Source: CAWBRT01 sp963814745 (lineage in GTDB: Bacteria > Acidobacteriota > Terriglobia > Terriglobales > Acidobacteriaceae). Taken from it: 64,000 nt of DNA. Each line of letters begins with the position of its first letter. Within the stretch, counting starts at the first letter, position 1. Shown one piece after another: positions 7,900 to 17,190 of the stretch. The DNA is taken from positions 53,795 through 117,794 of the forward strand of contig CAWFEA010000002.1 of the NCBI GenBank assembly GCA_963814745.1, in the 5' to 3' direction. The position numbers were made by a program, and so were the translations under genes. Below the pieces are notes generated by a model that ran no database searches, was not told the origin of the DNA, and saw only the letters and a program-made list of their open reading frames with translations.

Positions 7900-10029
7900 G
7901 TGCACACTAACTTCACGGTTTCTGATTTACTTCGCAGCGCACAAGCTTTCGCTCTGATGCCGCTTTTTCTTTTCGTGCCCGGATATGTACTGGGCTGGCT
8001 GCTGCGGGTGCTCGACTTCAGGCGGAGATCGTTTCCCGAACAAGTGCTGATAGCCACTCCGCTCTCCCTGGCGCTCTGCCCAATTGCTACTTACCGGCTT
8101 GGGTTGAGCGCTTCCATGGCTGCGGTGTGGGTCTTCTACGGATGCTGCTGGGCGCTGTGTCCCGTCCTTCTGGCGCTGCGGGCGCGAACTGTTCGCCGCT
8201 CTGAGCTGCGGCTTTCGCGCTACACCTGGATTGCCTTGGCCATCGTTGCGGCGTGGTGCCTGGTTTTGCTCCTCAGCCTCGTCGATCTGCAAATCCACGA
8301 TCGCTTGTACTCCAGCGTGGCCGCCAACGACTACGGTTTTCGTGTCCCGATCACGCAAGCGCTGGCGCGGGAAGGCCTGCCGGGCTTCAATCCTTTTTTC
8401 TATCCGGGCCACCAGGTTCCGCTGCGCTACCACTACTTCTGGATGCTGCTTTGCAGCCTCCCGGTGAGATTGTTCGGTATTCGTGCGCTCCACGCCATGT
8501 GGGGAGCCACCCCGTGGTGCGCTATCGGGTTGCTGTCGATGATCCCGCTCTTTCTGAAGTTTGTTTTCACCCCCGCGGCAAATCTACGGCGGCAAGCCGT
8601 GATTGGCATGTTTCTATTGGCCGTCACCGGTTTGGATATTATCCCCACGGCCGCCAACTTCGTGAGTATGCCTCTGCAGATACAAGGCGACATGGAGTGG
8701 TGGAACGAACAGGTCGCCTCCTGGATGGATAGCGTACTCTGGAATCCTCATCACGTTTCCGCCTTAATCGTTTGCCTGCTGGGATTCCTTCTGCTGTGGA
8801 ATGCGCTCCGCTCTACCTGGCGGGATAGGATCGTCGCCGTTTTGCTCTCCGCCGCGGCCTTTGCCACCGCCTCCGGTCTTTCAGTTTTTGTGACTTTCAC
8901 CTTTGCCCTCTTCATGGCCGCATGGCTGCTGTTCACGCTCCGCCAAAAGCAATGGTTGACGGCGGCTTTGCAGTGCCTTTCCGGAATACTCGCGGTTTGT
9001 TTTGCGCTGCCGTTACTGAAGGTGCTGCTCGCTCCGGCGGGCGCTGGTGGTGGTTTTGCGAAGTTCGGTGTCAGGCCGTTTCACACGGCGATTGTCGTGC
9101 TTCAGCTTTTCGGCGTAAATTCGCCGGGGGCCTTTGCAGCGGTGTCTCTGTTCTCCCTTCCCCTGAGCTACTTCTTTGAGCTGGGAATTTTCGGCGTCGT
9201 CGCACTCTTCCGCCTGCGGGATGTCTGCCGCAAACCTCAACCGCTTTCGGAAGCCGAGAAAGTCAGTTGGATAATGGTATTGGTGAGCCTGCTCATCGCT
9301 ACCTTCATGCAATCTTCCGTGGCGGGCAACCCCAATGATCTGGGATGGAGGTCCTTTCTGCCCTTCCAGTTCATTACCCTGCTGTGGGCCATTCCGTTGG
9401 TGGAGAGCTGGCTGGACCGGGCGCAGAACAAAGCTTTTCAGGTTCCCGCAAGCGGACCGCTGGCGATACGCCATTCGTGGCTGGTGGCCCTTCTGTTGCT
9501 CGGATTTCTCGGAACCATCTATCAGCTGGTTTGCTTAAGAACCTATGCTATAGGGGTCGAGAAGGGCGCGCTGCTGGCCCCGCCATGGCTTGAGGACGAT
9601 CGAAACCTGGGCAGAAGGCAGTTTGCCATCCGTGAACTTTACGAAACTCTCCACACCAAACTGCCGCCGGACGTCATCGTCCAGCAGAACCCTATTTCCC
9701 GCCATTGGACCGAGCACCTGCTCTACAACGAGCGCCAGCGAGTCGCCGGAGTACCCGGTTGCGGAGTGAACTTCGGCGGTGATATACGCGAGTGCATGGG
9801 CACCATGCAACGCACCTTCAACCTCTATAGGATTCCGAATTCCATTCGCGATCTCGACTCTGTCTGTCGCGCTTTGTCGATCGACGTGGTTGTCGCCACC
9901 GATCTCGACTATGTTTGGGCGGACCGCCGAAGTTGGGTGTGGCGTACAACCCCCATCGCCGGAAACAGCTTCGCCCGCGCCATCGCCTGCGGCGAGTCCT
10001 CTAAGTTGTCTGCAAAAGTCGGAAACTAG
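7900..10029 (+). CDS. Large polytopic membrane protein of unknown function
   Basis: About 709 aa with ten or more strongly hydrophobic segments, the first near residues 10-35 (SAQAFALMPLFLFVPGYVLGWLL). After the third or fourth segment comes a polar stretch containing NDYGFRVPITQALAREGLPGFNPFFYPG and RYHYFW. This acidic, aromatic-rich extracytoplasmic loop after the first membrane helices recalls GT-C type glycosyltransferases, but no named family is recognised. A soluble C-terminal part of about 150 residues follows the last helix. A GTG at 7900 with GAAGGAG 12 nt upstream is the chosen start; a start at 7864 is possible but has no ribosome site. It converges with another polytopic protein 10 nt away. 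Confidence 0.75.
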   Translation: MHTNFTVSDLLRSAQAFALMPLFLFVPGYVLGWLLRVLDFRRRSFPEQVLIATPLSLALCPIATYRLGLSASMAAVWVFYGCCWALCPVLLALRARTVRRSELRLSRYTWIALAIVAAWCLVLLLSLVDLQIHDRLYSSVAANDYGFRVPITQALAREGLPGFNPFFYPGHQVPLRYHYFWMLLCSLPVRLFGIRALHAMWGATPWCAIGLLSMIPLFLKFVFTPAANLRRQAVIGMFLLAVTGLDIIPTAANFVSMPLQIQGDMEWWNEQVASWMDSVLWNPHHVSALIVCLLGFLLLWNALRSTWRDRIVAVLLSAAAFATASGLSVFVTFTFALFMAAWLLFTLRQKQWLTAALQCLSGILAVCFALPLLKVLLAPAGAGGGFAKFGVRPFHTAIVVLQLFGVNSPGAFAAVSLFSLPLSYFFELGIFGVVALFRLRDVCRKPQPLSEAEKVSWIMVLVSLLIATFMQSSVAGNPNDLGWRSFLPFQFITLLWAIPLVESWLDRAQNKAFQVPASGPLAIRHSWLVALLLLGFLGTIYQLVCLRTYAIGVEKGALLAPPWLEDDRNLGRRQFAIRELYETLHTKLPPDVIVQQNPISRHWTEHLLYNERQRVAGVPGCGVNFGGDIRECMGTMQRTFNLYRIPNSIRDLDSVCRALSIDVVVATDLDYVWADRRSWVWRTTPIAGNSFARAIACGESSKLSAKVGN

Positions 10030-10039
10030 AAGGTGTTTT

Positions 10040-11467
10040 CTAAGGGTTCAGCGATGCCGCCGACGACGCGGCGACCGCCGGGACAACTTCTCTGGCCACG
10101 TGTTGGAGGGCGAATCTAGAAGAACGCTGCTCAATCCATTCCAGCACGAACCCACCCGCCAGCAACGGCAGCAACCAGACGACGCGGCTCTGGTAACGGC
10201 CGTCGACCTCCGACAAGACGCCGGTGACAAACGCGTTGGCGATGACCGCAAACAAGATCACTACCCCAAGCCCTGCAAGCCGAGAAGACAGGCGGCGCCA
10301 CGCAAAAGTCGTAAAGACGCCGATCAGAGCAATCGACGTGATCACCGTCCAGCTTTGTACCGACGTGAACAACTCCTCGGGCAGTTTCTGTTGCGCCTGC
10401 CGGCCTTGCGCATATCCTGCGCCTGGCAGCGCTCCGTCCAAGAACAAATCGCTGGCATCCTCGGATAAGTCAAAGGTCGTCAATTGCCGCCAGAAATTGT
10501 GCAGTGAGATCAACAACTGCTGGCGCGGATACACGCACAGAGTCGCCATCACAAAGCGCATTTCCTGCCGGCGCAGCAGGTCTTGTTGTTCCGTCGAGGC
10601 GTTCTGCCAGATTCCGTCCTCATCCCAGAGAAAGCTGTCGGTGCTTCGAGGCAGATTTTTGACGTAGTCGCACACGGCCAGTTCCGAATTCCCGCAGTGC
10701 CGCTCCAAATACCAGCGCCCCGGCCCGTCGGCAATCACGCGGGCCGTCAAAAACGGCGGCTGCTCGTGATCCAGCGACGGGCTGTCATACAAGTACGCGT
10801 TCAGCGCGAGTTGAGCCGCGACCGCCATCAGGACGATCACCGCCACGCCTCCGACCGCTTGCCATCGCAGAGCATTCGGCCGGCGCCGGAATACCAGCAG
10901 CGAAGCCAGCAAGACGCACATTCCGGCGGCCAAGATCAAATGCGTGACGTGAGACGCCGCCGCCCACCATGCAAGCGGGATCAAGGTCAGGCGTTCACCG
11001 CGAGAGAGGCTTTCCGGAGCAAACACCAGCAGATAAATGCAGAGGTACAGCAGCGGACCCAGGATATCCGGCATGATCAGGCTGACGATCCAGCCCAAGC
11101 CGGTAAATAGAGCGAGCGCGGCGACCACCGCAAAATAACCGATCACCGTCCGCCGCGGCGCAAGCGAGCGCACAACCAGCCAGAGGACATACGCGGTCAG
11201 CGCGGCTTGCAGCGCAACTACGGGTGCCAGGTTGATGCCCCAGTGAAATGGGAAAATGCCAACCGAATAGATCAGCGACCGCATGCCAAAATAGTCCGAG
11301 ATTTTGTGCAGGAACAACGCCCGCGCCACCACCGGTCCGTCCTGAACGTACGCCACCGAATCCGGATACAACAGCGGATAGCCGTTATAAAGCGCGGGCC
11401 ACGCCATGAGAAGCGCCGCCGACAAGACCGCGCCGCCGCGCCGAATTGAACGGACATTCAGCCGCAT
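10040..11467 (-). CDS. Polytopic membrane protein of unknown function
   Basis: 475 aa with about ten hydrophobic segments. A short loop after the first helix (YNGYPLLYPDSVAYVQDGP) carries an Asp, and a longer polar domain at about residues 240-330 contains several cysteines and a DEDGIWQ motif. Helix spacing and the early acidic loop resemble lipid-linked-sugar transferases (GT-C), but the match is not specific enough to name. It converges with the other membrane protein at 7900-10029. It is preceded on its own strand by a 276-nt gap, so it probably has its own promoter. Confidence 0.7.
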   Translation of the reverse strand: MRLNVRSIRRGGAVLSAALLMAWPALYNGYPLLYPDSVAYVQDGPVVARALFLHKISDYFGMRSLIYSVGIFPFHWGINLAPVVALQAALTAYVLWLVVRSLAPRRTVIGYFAVVAALALFTGLGWIVSLIMPDILGPLLYLCIYLLVFAPESLSRGERLTLIPLAWWAAASHVTHLILAAGMCVLLASLLVFRRRPNALRWQAVGGVAVIVLMAVAAQLALNAYLYDSPSLDHEQPPFLTARVIADGPGRWYLERHCGNSELAVCDYVKNLPRSTDSFLWDEDGIWQNASTEQQDLLRRQEMRFVMATLCVYPRQQLLISLHNFWRQLTTFDLSEDASDLFLDGALPGAGYAQGRQAQQKLPEELFTSVQSWTVITSIALIGVFTTFAWRRLSSRLAGLGVVILFAVIANAFVTGVLSEVDGRYQSRVVWLLPLLAGGFVLEWIEQRSSRFALQHVAREVVPAVAASSAASLNP

Positions 11468-11743
11468 CGTTTACTCTGTCAGTCGCCGGACTATCTGCCG
11501 GGGTCTCCCTGCAGCAGACAGAAACGGGCACAGCAATACTGAATAGGGGAGCCATCATCTTACCTCGGAATGTCCCGTGGGGCACGCGGAAACTTGAATT
11601 TCTTATGCACAGCTCTAGCGCGTGGACACAGCCGCCGGCGTTAGCTTCGCCTGCGCTTTAAAGCGGATGCGTTGGCGCCGCCGAGAGACGCCGTCGTGAT
11701 TGGGCAAAAAACTTCGCCGGAGATTCCCGGCGACACGCAGAGT

Positions 11744-12607
11744 CTACTTCCGCGCGCCTTGACTGAGGAATTCAGTCAGCAGCGCGATCCTGTTGCCGTC
11801 CGCTCCGCCGGCGTAGTCCCGGGCGATATCGTCGTAGAGCCGCGCGGCGCCGTTGAGCATCTCGCAGCCGCCGCTCTCCGGTTGCAGAAACTTAGCAACC
11901 TCTTCCATCTCGCCGATCCAGCGATAGGCCTTCGCATACATCTTGGGCAAAGCGCGCGACAGCAGTTGCAGCACCTCGGGCTGGCTGCCCTTCATCTCCT
12001 GCCACAGCGCTTCCGAGACGCCGTTGCGCACCGCGCCCAAAATCATCGCCGCTCCCAGTGCCTGCAATCCTTTGTTGATTCCGCCGTAAGCCATCTTCAA
12101 CGCCGAAGCATCGCCGATCTCGCTCGACAGAGGCCGCACGTCCATGCCGAACTTCCGCAGATCCTCGAAGCGGCTGACTGCCCCGCCGGAGGCATAGAAG
12201 CGGGGCGCGGGGCGGCCGGAAGCCGGAGGCGGACCGACGATCCCGGCATCGACAAACGGCAAGTGCTCCTGCTCAAAAGGCGCGGCGATTTCTTTCACCG
12301 TTGCGGGCGCGACGGCGTTGCATTCCACGAATACCGGTTTGCCTTCGGCCCTGCGAATCTGGGGCAGCAGGCGCTCCGCCAACTCGGCAGCGCGGGCCGG
12401 CGGCACAATGGAGAGAACAAAATCAGCTTGCGCAACCAGTGCGCCATCGTCGCCGACAACTTCCACGCCGGCTTTAGCGGCGCGTTCGGCGCTGGCCGGC
12501 GAGCGGTCCGCCAGCGAGGTGATCACGCGCGCTCCGCTTTCAACCAGGGCTCGACCGACCGCCGCTCCCATCTCACCCATCGCTACAATCGCCACCGTCA
12601 TCTTCAC
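11744..12607 (-). CDS. NAD(P)-dependent oxidoreductase, 3-hydroxyisobutyrate dehydrogenase-like (DUF1932 type)
   Basis: A 287-aa two-domain dehydrogenase. The N-terminal Rossmann fold begins VAIVAMGEMGAAVGRAL, a slightly degenerate GxGxxG loop. The SIVPP and FVECNAVAP strands and DAGIVGPPP follow, as in beta-hydroxyacid dehydrogenases. The all-helical C-terminal half carries SALKMAYGGINKGLQAL with the catalytic lysine. GAGGAGG lies 8 nt before a GTG at 12607; an ATG two codons later is the alternative start. It is the second gene after the HAD phosphatase on the same strand, 129 nt away. The substrate is unknown. Confidence 0.85.
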   Translation of the reverse strand: MKMTVAIVAMGEMGAAVGRALVESGARVITSLADRSPASAERAAKAGVEVVGDDGALVAQADFVLSIVPPARAAELAERLLPQIRRAEGKPVFVECNAVAPATVKEIAAPFEQEHLPFVDAGIVGPPPASGRPAPRFYASGGAVSRFEDLRKFGMDVRPLSSEIGDASALKMAYGGINKGLQALGAAMILGAVRNGVSEALWQEMKGSQPEVLQLLSRALPKMYAKAYRWIGEMEEVAKFLQPESGGCEMLNGAARLYDDIARDYAGGADGNRIALLTEFLSQGARK

Positions 12608-12736
12608 CGCTAAACCTCCTCGGAGCGGCTTCGCCCAGCCTTGGCCACAGAGTAAACAAAATTCACCAAACAGGTCCTGCCCAACGTGATTCTCCGCGCA
12701 CCGCCGCAGCAGCTCCGAATCGAGCACATCGCGCTG

Positions 12737-13483
12737 TCATTCTTCTAAGCAGGCGATGATTGCCTCGATAACCCGGCTCGTCTCACTGGGACCTCGAACC
12801 TCGATAGAAACCACCCCGGCTTCGATCGCCGGATAATCATTGCCTCCCACAAACAAGGCATCGCCGACGTAAATCATCTCTCTCAAAGAAATGCCCAGGA
12901 GGTCGCGCAGCTTACGGATGCCATAAGCCTTGTCGATGCCGGGCTTGGTGACGTCAATCGATGTCGAGCCGCCTAAGCGAACGGAAAATTCGGGAAGCAA
13001 CGTATCAAGAATTGCCTTGATCTTTTTTCGCTTGGCGAAATCGGGGTCCCATTTTTCCTTTTCCGCCAAGGGAGCCTGCTGGCCCAATGCGGATAGCGTT
13101 ATTTGGCTTCCCCGGTCTTCAATGACCTCTCCCCAGACCCTTTCGACCTTGTAGCCCGCGAGCTCAAACGCCTTCGCGAGGGAGCGAATGATCTTATTTT
13201 TTTCCTCCGCCGTAAGATCTTCCGAATAGAGCTTCTTCCACGCGCCAGCGTATTGAAAAAACTGTGTTCCGCAGGTAGGAAGAAGCGATAGGTTCGCCCA
13301 GCGGTCGTCATGGGGAAGATTGGCCAGCAGTTGCTTCTCAAACTGTGGCCAGCCGCCTCCGGAAATTACGGCCACTTTGACCACGCCGAGAAGGTCATGC
13401 AGCAGTGCGGACACTTCGCCGTCGAGAGCTGATTTGCTTTCGGCGAGGGTTCCGTCCAGATCAAAGACAATCAGCTTTTTCAC
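12737..13483 (-). CDS. HAD-family phosphatase, subclass IIB
   Basis: A 248-aa haloacid dehalogenase-type hydrolase. Motif I is FDLDGTLAESKSAL, motif II VAVISGGG, motif III contains the lysine of PGIDKAYGIRKL, and motif IV is YVGDALFVGGNDYPAIEAG, with the GGND form typical of HAD-IIB sugar phosphatases and phosphomannomutase-like enzymes. It probably removes phosphate from a sugar phosphate. The start is a GTG at 13483 with GAGGTGG 8 nt upstream. It lies directly downstream of the phosphoketolase cluster on the same strand, separated by 94 nt, so a role with those sugar phosphates is plausible but not shown. Confidence 0.85.
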   Translation of the reverse strand: MKKLIVFDLDGTLAESKSALDGEVSALLHDLLGVVKVAVISGGGWPQFEKQLLANLPHDDRWANLSLLPTCGTQFFQYAGAWKKLYSEDLTAEEKNKIIRSLAKAFELAGYKVERVWGEVIEDRGSQITLSALGQQAPLAEKEKWDPDFAKRKKIKAILDTLLPEFSVRLGGSTSIDVTKPGIDKAYGIRKLRDLLGISLREMIYVGDALFVGGNDYPAIEAGVVSIEVRGPSETSRVIEAIIACLEE

Positions 13484-13577
13484 GATCCTTCCACCTCTGA
13501 ATGACTGCGGCCCCGGCAATCAGCGCCGGAGCCTCGCTACCGCCTCCGATATTCTCGCACGCTCAAGCCTTACGCGC

Positions 13578-15953
13578 TCATTTGGGGACGTTCCACTTCC
13601 AGTTCCGGATCTCCGGCAGGTCCTGGCCGTACTTATCAATATACTGCCTGTGCTCGATCAGCTTGTCCTTGAGTTGCTGCTTCAGGTAGATGCCTTTGTT
13701 GCCGGTCTGCGGCAGGCGGTCGATGGCATCCATCACCAGGTGGAAGCGGTCCAGCTCGTTCAGCACCGTCATATCGAAAGCCGTGGTGATGGTGCCCTCT
13801 TCCTTGTAGCCGCGGACGTGCAGATTAGTCGTGATTGGCGCGGCGGTAAGTCAGGCGGTGGATCAGCCAAGGGTAGGCATGGAAGGCGAAGATGATGGGC
13901 TTGTCCTTGGTGAAAAGCTCGTCGAAATCCATGTCGCTCAAGCCGTGCGGGTGCTCGGTTTTGCGGCTGCAAGCGCATGAGGTCGACGACGTTCACCACC
14001 CGGATTTTCAGCTCGGGCAGATGCTCGCGCATAATCGAGACGGCGGCCAGCGTCTCCAGCGTGGGCACATCGCCGCAGCAGGCCATGACCACGTCGGGCG
14101 CGAACGTCCTGGTCGTTGCTGGCCCATTGCCAGATGCCGATTCCCTCGGTGCAGTGCTTGACGGCGGCATCCATCGTCAGCCACTGCGGCGCCGGGTGTT
14201 TGCCCGCGACCACGACGTTGACATAATGGCGGCTGCGCAGGCAGTGGTCCATCACCGAAAGCAGGCAGTTCGCATCCGGCGGAAGGTAGACGCGCACGAC
14301 CTCGGCCTTCTTGTTCACGACGTGGTCGATGAAACCGGGGTCCTGGTGGGTGAAGCCGTTGTGATCCTGGCGCCAGACATGCGAGGCCAGAAGATAGTTT
14401 AACGAGGCGATTTTCCGCCGCCACGGCAGTCCGCGCCGTTACCTTCAGCCACTTGGCATGCTGGTTGAACATCGAATCGACGATGTGGATGAACGCCTCG
14501 TAGCAGTTGAAGAGTCCGTGCCGCCCGGTGAGCAGGTAGCCCTCAAGCCAGCCCTCGCATTGGTGCTCGCTGAGCATCTCCATCACGCGGCCGGTGGGCG
14601 CAAGGAATTCGTCGTTCGGCACGGTCGCGGCGTCCCATTGGCGTTTGGTCACTTCGAAGAGCGGCCTCCAGGCCGTTGGAGAGGGTCTCGTCGGGACCGA
14701 AAACCCGGAAGTTCCGCTGCTCCATGTTCAGCTTCGCCACATCGCGCAAGAAGCGCCCGAGCACATGCGTGTCGCCGATGCCGCCCACCCCCGGCGCGGG
14801 TACGTCGACCGCGTAGTCGCGGAAATCCGGCATCCGCAGGTCGCGAAGCAGGATGCCGCCGTTAGCGTGGGGGTTCGCGCCCATGCGCCGCTCGCCCTTG
14901 GGCGCAAGTTCGGCCAACTCCGGTTTCAGGCGGCCCTGCCCGTCGAAGAGTTCCTCCGGCCGGTAGCTTCTCAGCCAGTCTTCCAACAGCTTGAGATGTT
15001 CGGGATGCGTGGCCGGGTCGGAGAGCGGCACCTGGTGCGAACGGAAGGTGCCTTCAACTTGCAGGCCGTCGACCACCTTCGGTCCCGTCCAGCCCTTGGG
15101 GGAATTGAGGACGATCATCGGCCAGCGCGGACGCGTAAGCTTGCCGTCGAACGCGGGCGTCCTGCTGGATTTTCTTGATCTGCTCCACCGCCGTGATCGA
15201 GCGTCGCGGCCATGGCCTCATGCATCAGCTCGGGCTCGTGCCCCTCGACGAAGTAGGGCGTCCATCCGTAGCCGCGCAGCAACTGTTCCAATTCCTCGTG
15301 GGTGATGCGGGCGAGGACGGTCGGGTTGGAAATCTTGTAGCCGTTGAGATGCAGGATCGGCAGCACCGCGCCATCGGTCGCCGGATCGAGAAACTTGTTC
15401 GAATGCCAAGCCGTGGCCAGCGGCCCGGTCTCCGCTTCGCCGTCGCCGACGACGCAGGCGACGATGAGATCGGGATTGTCGAACACCGCCCCGAAGGAAT
15501 GGCTGAGCGAATAGCCCAGCTCTCCGCCCTCGTGGATCGACCCGGACACTCCGGCGATGCGTGGCTCGGAATTCCTCCCGGAAACGAAAACTGCACGAAC
15601 AGCCTTCGCAGTCCAGCCTCATCCTGGCTGATGTTGGGATAGATCTCGCTGTAGGTGCCTTCGAGATACGTGTTGCCCACGACGGCCGGGCCGCCATGCC
15701 CGGGGCCGGAGACGTAAATCATGTCGAGATCGTATTTTTTGATGACCCGGTTCAGGTGCACGTAAATGAAGTTCTGACCCGGCGTCGTGCCCCAGTGCCC
15801 CAGCAGCATGTGCTTCACATCCGCCAGCGCCAGCGGACGCTTCAGCAGCGGATTGTCGTAAAGATAAATCTGCCCGACCGACAGATAGTTGGCGGCGCGC
15901 CAGTAGGCATCCATCTTCTGGAGCAGTTCCGGGGAAAGAGTTCTTGTCTCCAT
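13578..15953 (-). pseudogene. xfp: Phosphoketolase (Xfp), full length but with multiple frameshifts
   Basis: Thiamine-diphosphate enzyme splitting xylulose-5-P or fructose-6-P to acetyl-phosphate. The start is the ATG at 15953 (METRTLSPELL..) and the end ..IRNWKWNVPK. Family segments appear in order but in changing frames: HWGTTPGQNFIYVHLNR, VSGPGHGGPAVVGNTYLEG, GEAETGPLATAWHSNKF, LNGYKISNPTVLARI, NSPKGWTGPK, DFRDYAVDVPAPG, CYEAFIHIVDSMFNQHAKWLK. At least seven frame changes are needed, near 15550, 15195, 14660, 14425, 14110, 13960 and 13835. The span corresponds to about 791 codons, the normal length, and no large deletion is visible. Clean residues between single-base indels fit either very recent decay or uncorrected sequencing errors. 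It starts 2 nt after the ackA stop. Confidence 0.85.
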
Positions 15954-15955
15954 GC

Positions 15956-17168
15956 TCAGTTTTCCTCTTTTCGTCCAAAGCCGAGGACGCGGCAGACCAT
16001 CTTGGCGATCATGAGTTCTTCGTCGGTGCGCATGACGCGCACCGCAACCCGGCTGTCGGCGGCGGAAATCACGCCATCATTGGCCGCGTTTCGTTTTTCA
16101 TCCAGTTCGATTCCAAGGAATCCCAACCCATCGCAAATCCGCGCGCGCACCACGGGCGCATGCTCTCCGATGCCGCCGGCGAACACCAATGTGTCCACTC
16201 CGCCAAGCGCCGCCGCGAACGCGCCAATCCATTTCTTCGCCTGGTAGCAAAACAGCGCCACCGCCTCAGCCGCCCGCACGTCCTCGGTTTCACGGTCGAG
16301 CAAGTCGCGCATGTCGGAGCTGGTCTCGGAGATGCCGAGCAGTCCGGACTGGAAATTGAACATCTCATTCAGGCGCTTGGCATCGAGGCCCTCGGTACGC
16401 GTTAGATACCAAACCAGCCCGGGATCGAGATCGCCGGAGCGAGTGCTCATCGGTATACCGGCGGTCGGGGTGAAGCTCATGCTCGTATCCACGGATTTGC
16501 CGCCGCGCACTGCCGCCAGGCTCGCGCCATTGCCGAGGTGGGCGAGGATGACCCGGCCTTGGGCCGCTTCCGCTCCCGCCACGCGCTCCAGCTCTCCCAG
16601 CAGAAACGCATACGACAGCCCATGAAATCCGTATCGCCGCACTCCCTTGGCTTCGAAGCAGCGCGGGATCGGCAGCAACCGGGCCACGCGTCGGCAGCTC
16701 ATGATGAAAAGCCGTATCGAAACACGCCACCTGAGGCACTCCGGGAAAGCGCCGATGAAACGCCTCAGTCAACAGGATCTCCTCCGGCAGATGCTCTGGA
16801 TCGAAGGCGCTCAGCCGGCGCAACTCCTCGACCATTTCCGCCGTGATGCGCTGCGGCTCGCTATACTTCGGCCCGCCGTGCACCACGCGATGTCCCACGG
16901 CGCTCAAGCTGTCGCGTCCACCGCGCTCCTCGATCCAATCCATCAGAGCGCCCACCGCCGCCGTGTGATCCGGCGCGTTCACCGGCCGCGAAAAATTATC
17001 TGCCCGGTCCGGGCCTTTCACCCGCAAGCTGGCCTCGGGCATTCCAATCCGCTCAATTGCGCCCTCCAGAATCCGTCGCAATGAGTCGGCGCTCTGGAAC
17101 AGTGCGAACTTGATGCTCGACGAGCCGCCATTGACGGTCAGGATGCGTGGGCTGCCTGGTTTCGCCAT
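15956..17168 (-). pseudogene. ackA: Acetate kinase with one frameshift
   Basis: Acetate kinase converts acetyl-phosphate plus ADP to acetate and ATP. From the ATG at 17168 the frame reads ILTVNGGSSSIKFALF (phosphate-binding motif) through VGHRVVHGGPKYSEP to ACFDTAFHHELP. There, near 16695, one extra base shifts it into the frame that continues RVARLLPIPRCFEAKGVRRYGFHGLSY, ILAHLGNGASLAA, FTPTAGIPMSTRSGDLDP and FAGGIGEHAPVVR to the stop at 15956. Both halves are conserved, and length (about 403 aa) and key residues are normal. A longer in-frame start at 17234 is possible. It sits between glgP and xfp, supplying the ATP-forming step after phosphoketolase. Confidence 0.85.
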
Positions 17169-17190
17169 TATCTGTACTCTGTTCGTTACA

